Positions 1 to 5,431 are shown, counted from the stretch's first letter. The stretch: 5,431 nt of DNA from an uncultured Clostridium sp. (GCA_900554875.1 USJA01000081.1:1-5431), one strand, 5' to 3'. Translations and numbers: made by a program. Notes: generated by a model not told the origin, from the sequence alone.

Positions 1-520
1 TAAAGAAATATATTGAAATTATTATTTTAAAAAATTGTTCTATAAAATTTGCAGATGCACTTTTAATAACTCTTGTAACGGCTGAAAAGTATCCATTAAC
101 ACTTGCTGATACTGCAAGTGGAGGAAGACTTACTGCAATTAAAATTAGTGAGTTTGAAGATATTTTTGAATGCAAAAAATTAGTTGTTAAAAAATCTGAG
201 GAAAATATTAGTGCAATCATAGCAAGACATCCCATAATTAAACTTAAAATAATGGATTGCCTTGTAATTTTTTTTACCTCACTATATTCCTTCAAAGCAA
301 GCTTTTCAGATACTAAATGAGTTACAGCTATAGATATTCCAGATGTAGCAAGTGTAATTGCAAATGTGTAGATAGATATTATTAATTGGTAAACTCCTAA
401 AGCCTCTGTTCCTATTTTGTTTGATATATATACACTAAATCCCATACCTACTATATTCATAATTAAAGAGGCAATAGATAATATTATCGTATTTATAACA
501 AATGTCTTAAATTTTTTCAT
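1..520 (-). CDS. SpoVB-like polysaccharide/lipid flippase, N-terminal part (gene runs off left edge)
   Basis: Reading leftward from an ATG whose first base is 520 gives 173 codons without a stop, cut by the window edge. The start follows an AGGTGAT ribosome binding site (530-524) at good spacing. The protein begins MKKFKTFVINTII and has about five hydrophobic segments (roughly residues 8-32, 40-63, 88-108, 123-147, and 160 onward). The pattern matches the N-terminal third of SpoVB/MOP-superfamily flippases: an IGTEALGVYQL loop (36-46), a SGISIAVTHLVSE segment (60-72) resembling the family's 'FGxPxAxSKLVAE', and LPPLAVSASVNGYFSA (132-147) with a following IEQ (160-162), like the family's 'RGYFQG...QxIEQ'. 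Such proteins move lipid-linked cell-wall or polysaccharide precursors across the cytoplasmic membrane; SpoVB itself acts in spore cortex formation. Family membership is fairly secure. A sporulation role rather than another Wzx/MurJ-like role is inference, since most of the protein is missing. Confidence 0.82.
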   Translation of the reverse strand, partial: MKKFKTFVINTIILSIASLIMNIVGMGFSVYISNKIGTEALGVYQLIISIYTFAITLATSGISIAVTHLVSEKLALKEYSEVKKITRQSIILSLIMGCLAMIALIFSSDFLTTNFLHSKISSNSLILIAVSLPPLAVSASVNGYFSAVTRVIKSASANFIEQFFKIIISIYFF

Positions 521-542
521 TTAATCACCTATAGTAAAAATA

Positions 543-571
543 ACTATAACAATATATGTTTTGTTTAATAA
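543..571 (-). promoter_or_regulatory. candidate promoter for the leftward flippase gene
   Basis: On the minus strand, TTATTA (571-566) lies 17 nt before TATAGT (548-543). The -10 is preceded by TGT, giving an extended -10 (TGnTATAGT). The predicted transcription start is near 536, leaving a short leader before the AGGTGAT site at 530-524 and the start codon at 520. The -35 is weak (4 of 6) and overlaps the left arm of the inverted repeat at 559-569. The sequence is AT-rich, so chance matches are common. Confidence 0.45.
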
Positions 572-607
572 AAAAATACGGAGAATTTGCTTAATAATTA
601 AACAAAA
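559..607. repeat. 11-bp perfect inverted repeat in the divergent intergenic region
   Basis: TTTTGTTTAAT at 559-569 is the exact reverse complement of ATTAAACAAAA at 597-607, with a 27-nt spacer. The left arm overlaps the -35 of the leftward flippase promoter. The right arm falls in the spacer of the upstream hemW promoter candidate. This is the geometry expected of an operator shared by two divergent promoters. It could also be chance in AT-rich DNA, since each arm has only one G or C. No regulator family is recognised from the half-site. Confidence 0.4.
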
Positions 608-614
608 ATAATAT
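587..614 (+). promoter_or_regulatory. candidate hemW promoter, upstream version
   Basis: TTGCTT (587-592) and TAATAT (609-614) are separated by 16 nt. They match the sigma-A consensus only partly (about 4 of 6 each). A start near 621 would give a leader of about 48 nt before the ATG at 669. This competes with the second candidate at 624-652; the sequence does not decide which is used, or whether both are. Confidence 0.3.
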
Positions 615-623
615 GTCTTAAGA

Positions 624-652
624 TTGAATAATTTGCAAAACTGTGATATATT
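624..652 (+). promoter_or_regulatory. candidate hemW promoter, downstream version
   Basis: TTGAAT (624-629) is followed after exactly 17 nt by TATATT (647-652). The predicted start is near 659, so the mRNA would begin almost at the ribosome binding site, with a leader of only about 10 nt. The -10 matches consensus at 5 of 6 positions and the -35 at 4 of 6. If this promoter is real, the TTG at 624 is its -35 box and cannot be a start codon. Confidence 0.35.
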
Positions 653-658
653 AACTTT

Positions 659-664
659 GGTGAT
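659..664 (+). promoter_or_regulatory. ribosome binding site that sets the hemW start
   Basis: GGTGAT ends four bases before the ATG at 669 and resembles the GGTGA-type sites used by polA and by the flippase gene in this window. The in-frame upstream TTG codons at 624 and 633 have no Shine-Dalgarno-like sequence before them. The in-frame GTG at 660 overlaps the site itself. Confidence 0.7.
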
Positions 665-668
665 AAAA

Positions 669-1820
669 ATGAGGGAAAAAATAGGTATATATATACATAT
701 ACCATTTTGTATAAAAAAATGCTTCTATTGTGATTTTGTGTCCTATCAGAATAAAAATGATTTAATAGGTAAGTATGTTGATGCTGTATGCCTTGAAATA
801 TTACAAAATTCAGAAATATTAAGCGAATATGATATATCAACAATTTACTTTGGAGGTGGGACTCCATCAATGATTGATTCAATATATATTGAAAAAATAG
901 TAAATACTCTAAAGCTTTTTGTTTCAAATGAAGATACTATAAAAGAGATAACTATTGAGGTAAATCCTAATAGTGCCTCTTTAGATAAGTTAGAAAGCTA
1001 TTATAATATGGGAATAAATAGGCTTTGTATAGGTCTACAATCATCTCATGACAAAATTCTTAGAAATATTGGAAGAATGCATACATTTAATGATTTTAAA
1101 GAAGTTCTAAAAAACGCAAATACTGTAGGCTTTAAAAACATATCTGTGGATCTAATTTATCCACTTCCTGGATTAAATCTTACTGGATTTAAAGAAACAT
1201 TAAATAGTATTATAAATTTAAATGACAAATTTAATATAAAACATATATCAGTATATAACTTAGAAATTCATGAAAATACAAGACTTGATTTTTTACTTAA
1301 AGAGGGATTTATAGATTTATGTGATGAAGACGAAGAGTATAAAATGCGTGAAGAATTAAATAAAAAATTGCAGGATAATGGATTTATTAAATATGAAATT
1401 TCTAATTATGCATATCCTGGTTTTGAATCAAAGCACAATCTTTGTTATTGGAATCAGGAAAGGTATTTAGGATTTGGGGTAAATGCATCGTCTTTCTTTA
1501 ATTTAAAGAGATATAAGAATACTTCTGATATTAATAAATATATAGATGGTATATATAATAATAAAGATATAGTTGTAGAGAGTGAAGAGTTAGATAAACT
1601 TGCACTTATGAAGGAATATGTTATTTTAAAATTAAGACTAACTAAGGGATTAGAAGTATTAGAATTTAGGCAAAAATTTGGAATTGATATCTTTGAAATT
1701 TTTAATGAAGAGTTGAATTCCCTAAAAAATGATAAATTGATTAGTATAAATACCAAAAATATATTTCTTACCAAGAGAGGAGAAGAGGTTGCAAATATTG
1801 TTTGGGAAATGTTTGTTTAA
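669..1820 (+). CDS. hemW: HemW, radical SAM heme chaperone family protein (coproporphyrinogen III oxidase-like)
   Basis: The product is 383 aa, close to the usual length of about 380. HemW binds a [4Fe-4S] cluster and heme and is thought to deliver heme to membrane cytochromes; it is often misnamed as oxygen-independent coproporphyrinogen III oxidase. Visible are the N-terminal IYIHIPFC and cluster motif CxxxCxxC (Cys14, 18, 21) followed by DF. True HemN has a fourth Cys here, so this is the HemW form. SAM-site GGGTPS lies at 62-67, EVNP at 97-100, YEISNYA at 242-248, and the HemW-type HNLCYW at 256-261. The HemN C-terminal domain spans roughly 305-375. ATG 669 is preferred over TTG 624, because family members begin a few residues before IYIHIP and the site GGTGAT precedes 669. 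Some loops differ from the usual family residues: QSS, YPLPGL, and NASS where GAHS is common. The gene stands alone, with a terminator right after it, and is not beside lepA/hrcA as in many Firmicutes. Its in vivo role here is inferred from family. Confidence 0.92.
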   Translation: MREKIGIYIHIPFCIKKCFYCDFVSYQNKNDLIGKYVDAVCLEILQNSEILSEYDISTIYFGGGTPSMIDSIYIEKIVNTLKLFVSNEDTIKEITIEVNPNSASLDKLESYYNMGINRLCIGLQSSHDKILRNIGRMHTFNDFKEVLKNANTVGFKNISVDLIYPLPGLNLTGFKETLNSIINLNDKFNIKHISVYNLEIHENTRLDFLLKEGFIDLCDEDEEYKMREELNKKLQDNGFIKYEISNYAYPGFESKHNLCYWNQERYLGFGVNASSFFNLKRYKNTSDINKYIDGIYNNKDIVVESEELDKLALMKEYVILKLRLTKGLEVLEFRQKFGIDIFEIFNEELNSLKNDKLISINTKNIFLTKRGEEVANIVWEMFV

Positions 1821-1837
1821 AAGTTAAAAAGATAATG

Positions 1838-1878
1838 AAAAACACTGTAAAATTTTAATATTAATACAGTGTTTTTTT
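1838..1878 (+). terminator. rho-independent terminator after hemW
   Basis: AAAAACACTGTA (1838-1849) pairs perfectly over 12 bp with TACAGTGTTTTT (1865-1876). The loop is 15 nt, containing the self-complementary TTAATATTAA, and the run of seven T ends at 1878. It lies 18 nt after the hemW stop codon. It separates hemW from polA transcription, which is consistent with a separate polA promoter just downstream. Confidence 0.88.
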
Positions 1879-1902
1879 GTTAGAAATTTCACAGTATATT
1901 AG

Positions 1903-1931
1903 TTGAAATAAAAGTATAAATATGTTAGAAT
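1903..1931 (+). promoter_or_regulatory. sigma-A-type promoter for polA
   Basis: TTGAAA (1903-1908) and TAGAAT (1926-1931) each match consensus at 5 of 6 positions and are separated by exactly 17 nt. TGT just before the -10 gives an extended -10 element. The predicted start is near 1938, so the leader is about 39 nt and carries the strong ribosome binding site AAGGTGAGG (1961-1969). This is the best promoter in the window and sits directly after the hemW terminator. Confidence 0.7.
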
Positions 1932-1976
1932 AACTGTTATATGTTAAAGCAATAATATTTAAGGTGAGGTTGAAAT

Positions 1977-4733
1977 ATGGAAAATAAAAAATTTTTAATT
2001 ATAGATGGAAATAGTATAATGAATAGAGCATATTATGGACTGATGAATATGCGTATGACTTCTAGTATTTTAAATATACATACTAATGCGTTGTATGCTT
2101 TTTTAAATATATATTGGATGACTCTAGATAGATTTAAACCAGATTTTGTGGCGGTATCATTTGATTTAAAAGCACCTACTTTTAGACATGAAATGTATAA
2201 AGAATATAAAGGTACAAGACATGCTATGCCAGATGAGCTAAAAGAGCAAATGCCAATTATAAAAGAAATATTAAAAGCTATGAATGTGCCTATTATTGAA
2301 CGTGAAGGATATGAAGCTGATGATATATTAGGAACTATTGCAAATAAAAATGAAAATAATAATATATATACATATATACTAACTGGGGACAGAGATTCAT
2401 TTCAATTGATTTCGGATTTAACTTCTGTAATAATGCCATCAAATAAGCCTGGTAAGACTGAATATACTGTTTTTGATCCACAAAAGTTAAAAGAAAAGTA
2501 TGGAATTGAACCCTACCAGGTAATAGAGGTTAAATCACTTATGGGGGACTCATCGGATAATATCCCAGGAGTAAAAGGAATTGGTGAAAAGACAGCGTAT
2601 TCTTTAATTGGTACATATGGTAATATAGAATATATATATAACAATATTGATAATATAGAGCTAAAACCTAAGGTAAAGGAAAAGTTACTTTTAGATAAGG
2701 ACATGGCAATTTTAAGTCATACTTTAGCTACAATTGATAAACAAGTACCAATTGAATTAAATTATGACAAAGCTATACTTACTGATATAAATAAAGAGGA
2801 GTTATATAAATTATTTAAAAAATTGGAATTTAATAAATTTTTGGCTAGATATGATTTTTCTACAGTCGAAACTATGGATGAGAGTGTGAAAAAAAGAGAT
2901 CCTGAAATAAATACTACACTAAAAGATATAAAAGTTATAAATAATACGAATTACGATGAATTCAAGTCAGTATTAGAACAAACGTTTAACGCAGACAAAA
3001 TATCATATATTTTTAATATTCCATCTAAAAGTTTTACAAGTAATATTAATATAAATGACAAAAACTTTATTGCAATATATAACTATAAAATAGATTCTGC
3101 CTATATTGTAAATATAGATGATATAAGTAAGGAGTATTTAAGTTCTATATTGGAATCCTTTGCAAATTCGAATTGTTTAAAGCTAGGATATAATATTAAG
3201 CAAGATTTGTTATATATGTTTAATAATAATATTTCTAGCAATATTCAAGGTTTTAATTATGACTTAATGATTGCGTATTACTTATTAAACTCTACTGATA
3301 GTCACTATTATATTTCAAAAATTTTAGATGATCTTTTTAATATAAAAATTGATTTAAACTATAAAAAAGAAGCGGTTCAAATTTCTTTGTTTGATAATAT
3401 AGATAAGTCAAATAGAGATTTTTTAGACGAAAAAGAAAAAGATGCAATATCATGCTATTTAAAAGGTGTATTTTCTTCATACGATATTGTAAATGCTAAA
3501 TTAAATGATGTAAATATGCTTTCATTATTTAATGATATTGAAATGCCTTTAGCACAGACTTTAGCAAGTATGGAAAATGCTGGAATGTATATAGATAAAG
3601 ATAAATTAAATCAGTTTGATACAGAAATAACACAAAAACTAAAAGAGTTAGAAAACGATATATATTTGCTAGCAGGTGAAAGCTTTAATATTAACTCTAC
3701 AAAACAACTTGGAAATATACTTTTTGAAAAATTGAATCTTCCTGTTGCAAAGAAAACTAAAACTGGATATTCTACAGATAAAGATGTTTTGGAAAAACTA
3801 GAAGAATATCACCCAATTATTCCTATGCTATTAGAATATAGGCAACTAAATAAATTGAAAACAACTTATGTTGATTCATTAAAAGAAAAAATAGATATTG
3901 ATGGTAGAATACATACTACATTTATGCAAACAGTAACAACAACAGGTAGACTTAGTAGTGTTGAACCAAACCTACAAAATATACCAATTAGATTGCAGCT
4001 TGGTAAAAAGATACGTAGTTTTTTTGTTGGCGAAAATGACAACGAGATAATGGATGCTGATTATAGTCAAATTGAATTAAGAGTTCTTGCAGATATAGCA
4101 AATGATTCTGTTATGATTAATTCATTTAAAGATGGAATAGACATACATAAAACTACAGCTTCTCAGGTTTTTGATATTCCTATAGAAGATGTAACTAATG
4201 AAATGAGATCTCATGCAAAGGCTGTAAATTTTGGTATAGTTTATGGTATAAGTGGATTTGGACTTGCTAAAAATATAGGGACATCAAGAAAAAAAGCTAC
4301 AGAATATATTGAAAAGTACTTAGACAAATATAAAGGAATACATGAATTTATGAACAAAATTGTAGAAGAGGCAAAAGAAAATGGCTACGTTTCTACTTTG
4401 TTTAAAAGAAGAAGATATATTCCTGAACTTAAGGAAAAAAACAAAAATGTTGTTGAATTTGGCAAACGTATTGCGATGAATACACCAATTCAAGGTACAG
4501 CTGCAGATATAATTAAAATTGCAATGAATAGAATATATAGAGCATTAAATCAAAATAAATTGAAATCAAGACTTATTATGCAAGTGCATGATGAACTTAT
4601 AATAGAGGTTGTTCCAGGTGAGAAACAAAAAGTTGAAAAAATAATGCGTGATGAGATGGAAAATGTTGTTTCACTAAAGGTACCTTTAATTATTGATCTT
4701 AATGTGGGCAAGTCTTGGTATGATGCACATTAA
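1977..4733 (+). CDS. polA: DNA polymerase I (PolA), with degenerate 3'-5' exonuclease domain
   Basis: The product is 918 aa (E. coli PolA is 928). It removes RNA primers from Okazaki fragments and fills gaps in excision repair. The 5' nuclease domain (about 1-295) keeps its metal ligands: Asp10 in IIDGNS, Asp63, Glu113/Asp115/Asp116 in YEADD, Asp138/Asp140 in TGDRD, and Asp191/Asp194 in GDSSDNIPG. The middle domain (about 310-510) keeps the fold, with Asp410 in YNIKQD. It lacks the DxE pair near residue 345 and the YxxxD motif near 490-500, so proofreading is probably lost, as in Bacillus PolA. The polymerase domain (about 520-918) is intact: TTGRLSS with Arg658, motif A DYSQIE with Asp695, motif B Arg744/Lys748/Phe752/Tyr756, and motif C His871-Asp872-Glu873. 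ATG 1977 is the start: a TGA lies two codons upstream in frame, and the Asp10 motif needs this N-terminus. AAGGTGAGG precedes it. The slt gene follows 47 nt later with no terminator between. Confidence 0.98.
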   Translation: MENKKFLIIDGNSIMNRAYYGLMNMRMTSSILNIHTNALYAFLNIYWMTLDRFKPDFVAVSFDLKAPTFRHEMYKEYKGTRHAMPDELKEQMPIIKEILKAMNVPIIEREGYEADDILGTIANKNENNNIYTYILTGDRDSFQLISDLTSVIMPSNKPGKTEYTVFDPQKLKEKYGIEPYQVIEVKSLMGDSSDNIPGVKGIGEKTAYSLIGTYGNIEYIYNNIDNIELKPKVKEKLLLDKDMAILSHTLATIDKQVPIELNYDKAILTDINKEELYKLFKKLEFNKFLARYDFSTVETMDESVKKRDPEINTTLKDIKVINNTNYDEFKSVLEQTFNADKISYIFNIPSKSFTSNININDKNFIAIYNYKIDSAYIVNIDDISKEYLSSILESFANSNCLKLGYNIKQDLLYMFNNNISSNIQGFNYDLMIAYYLLNSTDSHYYISKILDDLFNIKIDLNYKKEAVQISLFDNIDKSNRDFLDEKEKDAISCYLKGVFSSYDIVNAKLNDVNMLSLFNDIEMPLAQTLASMENAGMYIDKDKLNQFDTEITQKLKELENDIYLLAGESFNINSTKQLGNILFEKLNLPVAKKTKTGYSTDKDVLEKLEEYHPIIPMLLEYRQLNKLKTTYVDSLKEKIDIDGRIHTTFMQTVTTTGRLSSVEPNLQNIPIRLQLGKKIRSFFVGENDNEIMDADYSQIELRVLADIANDSVMINSFKDGIDIHKTTASQVFDIPIEDVTNEMRSHAKAVNFGIVYGISGFGLAKNIGTSRKKATEYIEKYLDKYKGIHEFMNKIVEEAKENGYVSTLFKRRRYIPELKEKNKNVVEFGKRIAMNTPIQGTAADIIKIAMNRIYRALNQNKLKSRLIMQVHDELIIEVVPGEKQKVEKIMRDEMENVVSLKVPLIIDLNVGKSWYDAH

Positions 4734-4743
4734 ATAGTATAAT
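4715..4743 (+). promoter_or_regulatory. candidate internal promoter for the lytic transglycosylase gene
   Basis: A perfect TATAAT (4738-4743) lies just after the polA stop codon. Exactly 17 nt upstream, inside the last codons of polA, is TTGGTA (4715-4720; 4 of 6 matches). The predicted start near 4750 leaves about 31 nt before the ATG at 4781. It would allow slt to be expressed apart from polA, although read-through from polA is also likely because no terminator separates them. Confidence 0.45.
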
Positions 4744-4780
4744 GTATAACTAAGTAGTATAAAGAGGTATTGATATTAAT

Positions 4781-5356
4781 ATGAGAAATTTTTTTAAGAA
4801 AAAGAAGAAGCTAACTATATTTGTTGTTTTATTTGTAACTTTTTTCTTAATATTAATTGGTGGATATTTTGTTTTAAAAAATATAATATATCCGTTGAAC
4901 CATTTTGATATTGTTAAAAATGAAGCAAGTAAAAATAATATAGATCCGTATCTTGTTATGGCAATTATAAAAACAGAAAGTGGTTTTAAAAAAGATGCAA
5001 CATCAAATAAAGACGCAAAAGGACTAATGCAGATGATTGATTCTACTGCAACGGATGTAAATAACAGAACAAACATAGTTGATGAGGTTGGTGACAACCT
5101 CTATGATGAAAATGTAAATATTTCACTAGGTTGTAAATATTTTAGTGACCTTGTAAAAAAATACAGTGGTAACTATTATTTAGCAATTTGTGCATACAAT
5201 GCTGGAATGGGAAATGTTGATAAATGGTTAGAGCAAGGAGTCTTGGAAAAGGATATGGATTGTATAAAAGATGTTTCAATTCCATATAAGGAGACCGAAA
5301 AATATTTAAAAAAAGTTATGGGTTCATACAAAATGTATAAAATGATATATAGATAG
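4781..5356 (+). CDS. membrane-anchored lytic transglycosylase (Slt/GH23 family)
   Basis: The product is 191 aa: a positively charged start (MRNFFKKKKK), one membrane segment (about 11-33), and an extracytoplasmic SLT domain (about 40-188). Family enzymes cleave the MurNAc-GlcNAc bond of peptidoglycan and leave 1,6-anhydro-MurNAc ends. All key motifs are present: catalytic Glu66 in KTESGF, GLMQM at 81-85, ENVNISLGCKYF at 110-121, AYNAG at 138-142, and a C-terminal PYKETEKYLKKV (168-179) typical of Slt family 1. No cleavage site is obvious after the membrane segment, so the enzyme probably stays anchored. The in-frame TAA at 4760 rules out a longer form. The ribosome binding site GAGGT (4764-4768) is rather far, 12 nt, from the ATG. 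It probably shares a transcript with polA and with the next gene 14 nt downstream. Role in growth, division or sporulation cannot be told from sequence. Confidence 0.93.
   Translation: MRNFFKKKKKLTIFVVLFVTFFLILIGGYFVLKNIIYPLNHFDIVKNEASKNNIDPYLVMAIIKTESGFKKDATSNKDAKGLMQMIDSTATDVNNRTNIVDEVGDNLYDENVNISLGCKYFSDLVKKYSGNYYLAICAYNAGMGNVDKWLEQGVLEKDMDCIKDVSIPYKETEKYLKKVMGSYKMYKMIYR
5084..5101 (+). other. 7-bp hairpin with GNRA-type tetraloop inside the lytic transglycosylase gene
   Basis: GAGGTTG (5084-5090) pairs perfectly with CAACCTC (5095-5101) around the loop GTGA, which as RNA (GUGA) is a GNRA tetraloop. It covers codons 102-107, within EVGDNL. The 3' arm contains GAC-AAC-CTC, three C-ending codons in a row, which is unusual in this AT-rich gene. 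No T-run follows, so it is not a terminator. It may be chance. Confidence 0.35.
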
Positions 5357-5370
5357 TTGGTGTTTATGTT

Positions 5371-5431
5371 ATGAAAAAGAAAAATTTGATAATTATAATA
5401 ATTATTTTTATTTTAGTGGCTGTTTTAGCAA
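5371..5431 (+). CDS. start of an unidentified gene with a hydrophobic N-terminus (runs off right edge)
   Basis: Only 20 codons are visible: MKKKNLIIIIIIFILVAVLA. Three lysines followed by a long Ile/Leu/Val stretch look like a signal peptide or membrane anchor, so the product is probably exported or membrane-bound. The gene starts 14 nt after the lytic transglycosylase stop, with only a weak GGTG (5359-5362) as ribosome binding site, and very likely belongs to the same operon. An ATG at 5366 in another frame ends at once in TGA. No family can be assigned. A lipoprotein is possible, but no lipobox Cys is visible before the edge. Confidence 0.65.
   Translation, partial: MKKKNLIIIIIIFILVAVLA

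Noticed and set aside
684..703. Hairpin GGTATAT/ATATACC just after the hemW start codon
   Set aside because: The stem is mostly A-T and falls in the codons for the conserved GIYIHIP segment, so protein coding explains most of it. It does not reach the ribosome binding site at 659-664.
852..872. Internal GGAGGTG followed by an ATG in hemW, resembling an internal translation start
   Set aside because: GGAGGTGGG encodes the GGG of the conserved SAM motif GGGTPS. A product starting at this Met would lack the iron-sulfur cysteines.
598..927. Open frame of 109 codons on the minus strand
   Set aside because: It lies almost wholly antisense to hemW, has no ribosome binding site that I can see, and its composition is that of antisense AT-rich coding DNA.
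1146..1164. 6-bp hairpin GTGGAT/ATCCAC in hemW
   Set aside because: Its length is within what chance gives in this window, it has no special loop, and it lies in a conserved coding segment.
1454..1774. Open frame of 106 codons on the minus strand inside hemW
   Set aside because: It is a shadow of hemW with no family-like motif, and hemW is well supported through this stretch.
1821..1976. Possible riboswitch or small RNA between hemW and polA
   Set aside because: The stretch is fully accounted for by a terminator, a promoter and a ribosome binding site. The leader after the predicted start is only about 39 nt and shows no conserved fold.
2513..2704. Open frame of 63 codons on the minus strand inside polA
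   Set aside because: It is antisense to the conserved 5' nuclease helix-hairpin-helix region of PolA, and no start signal is visible.
4789..4800. Run of seven T followed by an A-rich tract at the start of slt, as a possible programmed frameshift or phase-variation site
   Set aside because: The frame is intact through the run and all catalytic motifs are in that frame. Seven-base runs are common in this AT-rich DNA.
4750..5097. Open frame of 115 codons on the minus strand, hydrophobic
   Set aside because: It is the antisense of the slt membrane segment and catalytic core. Its hydrophobic, F/L/S-rich look comes from reading Lys/Asn/Ile codons backwards.

Overview
The window is very AT-rich. 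It uses the standard code: TGG for Trp, TAA and TAG stops, and AGA as the common Arg codon. The Shine-Dalgarno sites are of the GGTGA/AAGGTGAGG type. With a SpoVB-like flippase, a PolA whose proofreading module is degenerate, and a small membrane-anchored Slt-type lytic transglycosylase, this points to a low-GC Firmicute, most likely a member of the Clostridia. No species can be named from what is visible.

Layout, left to right. Positions 1-520 (minus strand) hold the first 173 codons of a multi-TM MATE/MOP-superfamily flippase of the SpoVB type; the gene runs off the left edge. Positions 521-668 are a divergent intergenic region with candidate promoters on both strands and an 11-bp perfect inverted repeat between and overlapping them. 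Positions 669-1820 (+) encode HemW, a radical-SAM heme-chaperone-family protein. The most upstream possible start (TTG at 624) is unlikely; ATG 669 has the ribosome binding site and the family N-terminus. Positions 1838-1878 form a rho-independent terminator, followed by a well-formed sigma-A-type promoter at 1903-1931. Positions 1977-4733 (+) encode complete DNA polymerase I (918 aa). A 47-nt gap follows, with a consensus -10 box close to the polA stop, then a 191-aa membrane-anchored lytic transglycosylase (4781-5356). After 14 nt comes the start of another gene with a hydrophobic, signal-like N-terminus (5371 to the right edge).

The genes form three transcription units: the flippase leftward, hemW alone and ended by its own terminator, and polA-slt-(next gene) rightward with a possible secondary promoter before slt. 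Their products do not form one pathway: lipid-linked precursor transport, heme handling, DNA repair and Okazaki-fragment processing, and peptidoglycan turnover. The neighbourhood looks like ordinary chromosomal housekeeping.

I found no mobile element, CRISPR array, tRNA, rRNA or recognisable riboswitch, and no convincing new system. The points most worth checking are the dyad between the divergent promoters, non-standard residues in otherwise conserved HemW loops, the absence of coaE between polA and slt, and a GNRA-type hairpin inside the slt coding sequence.
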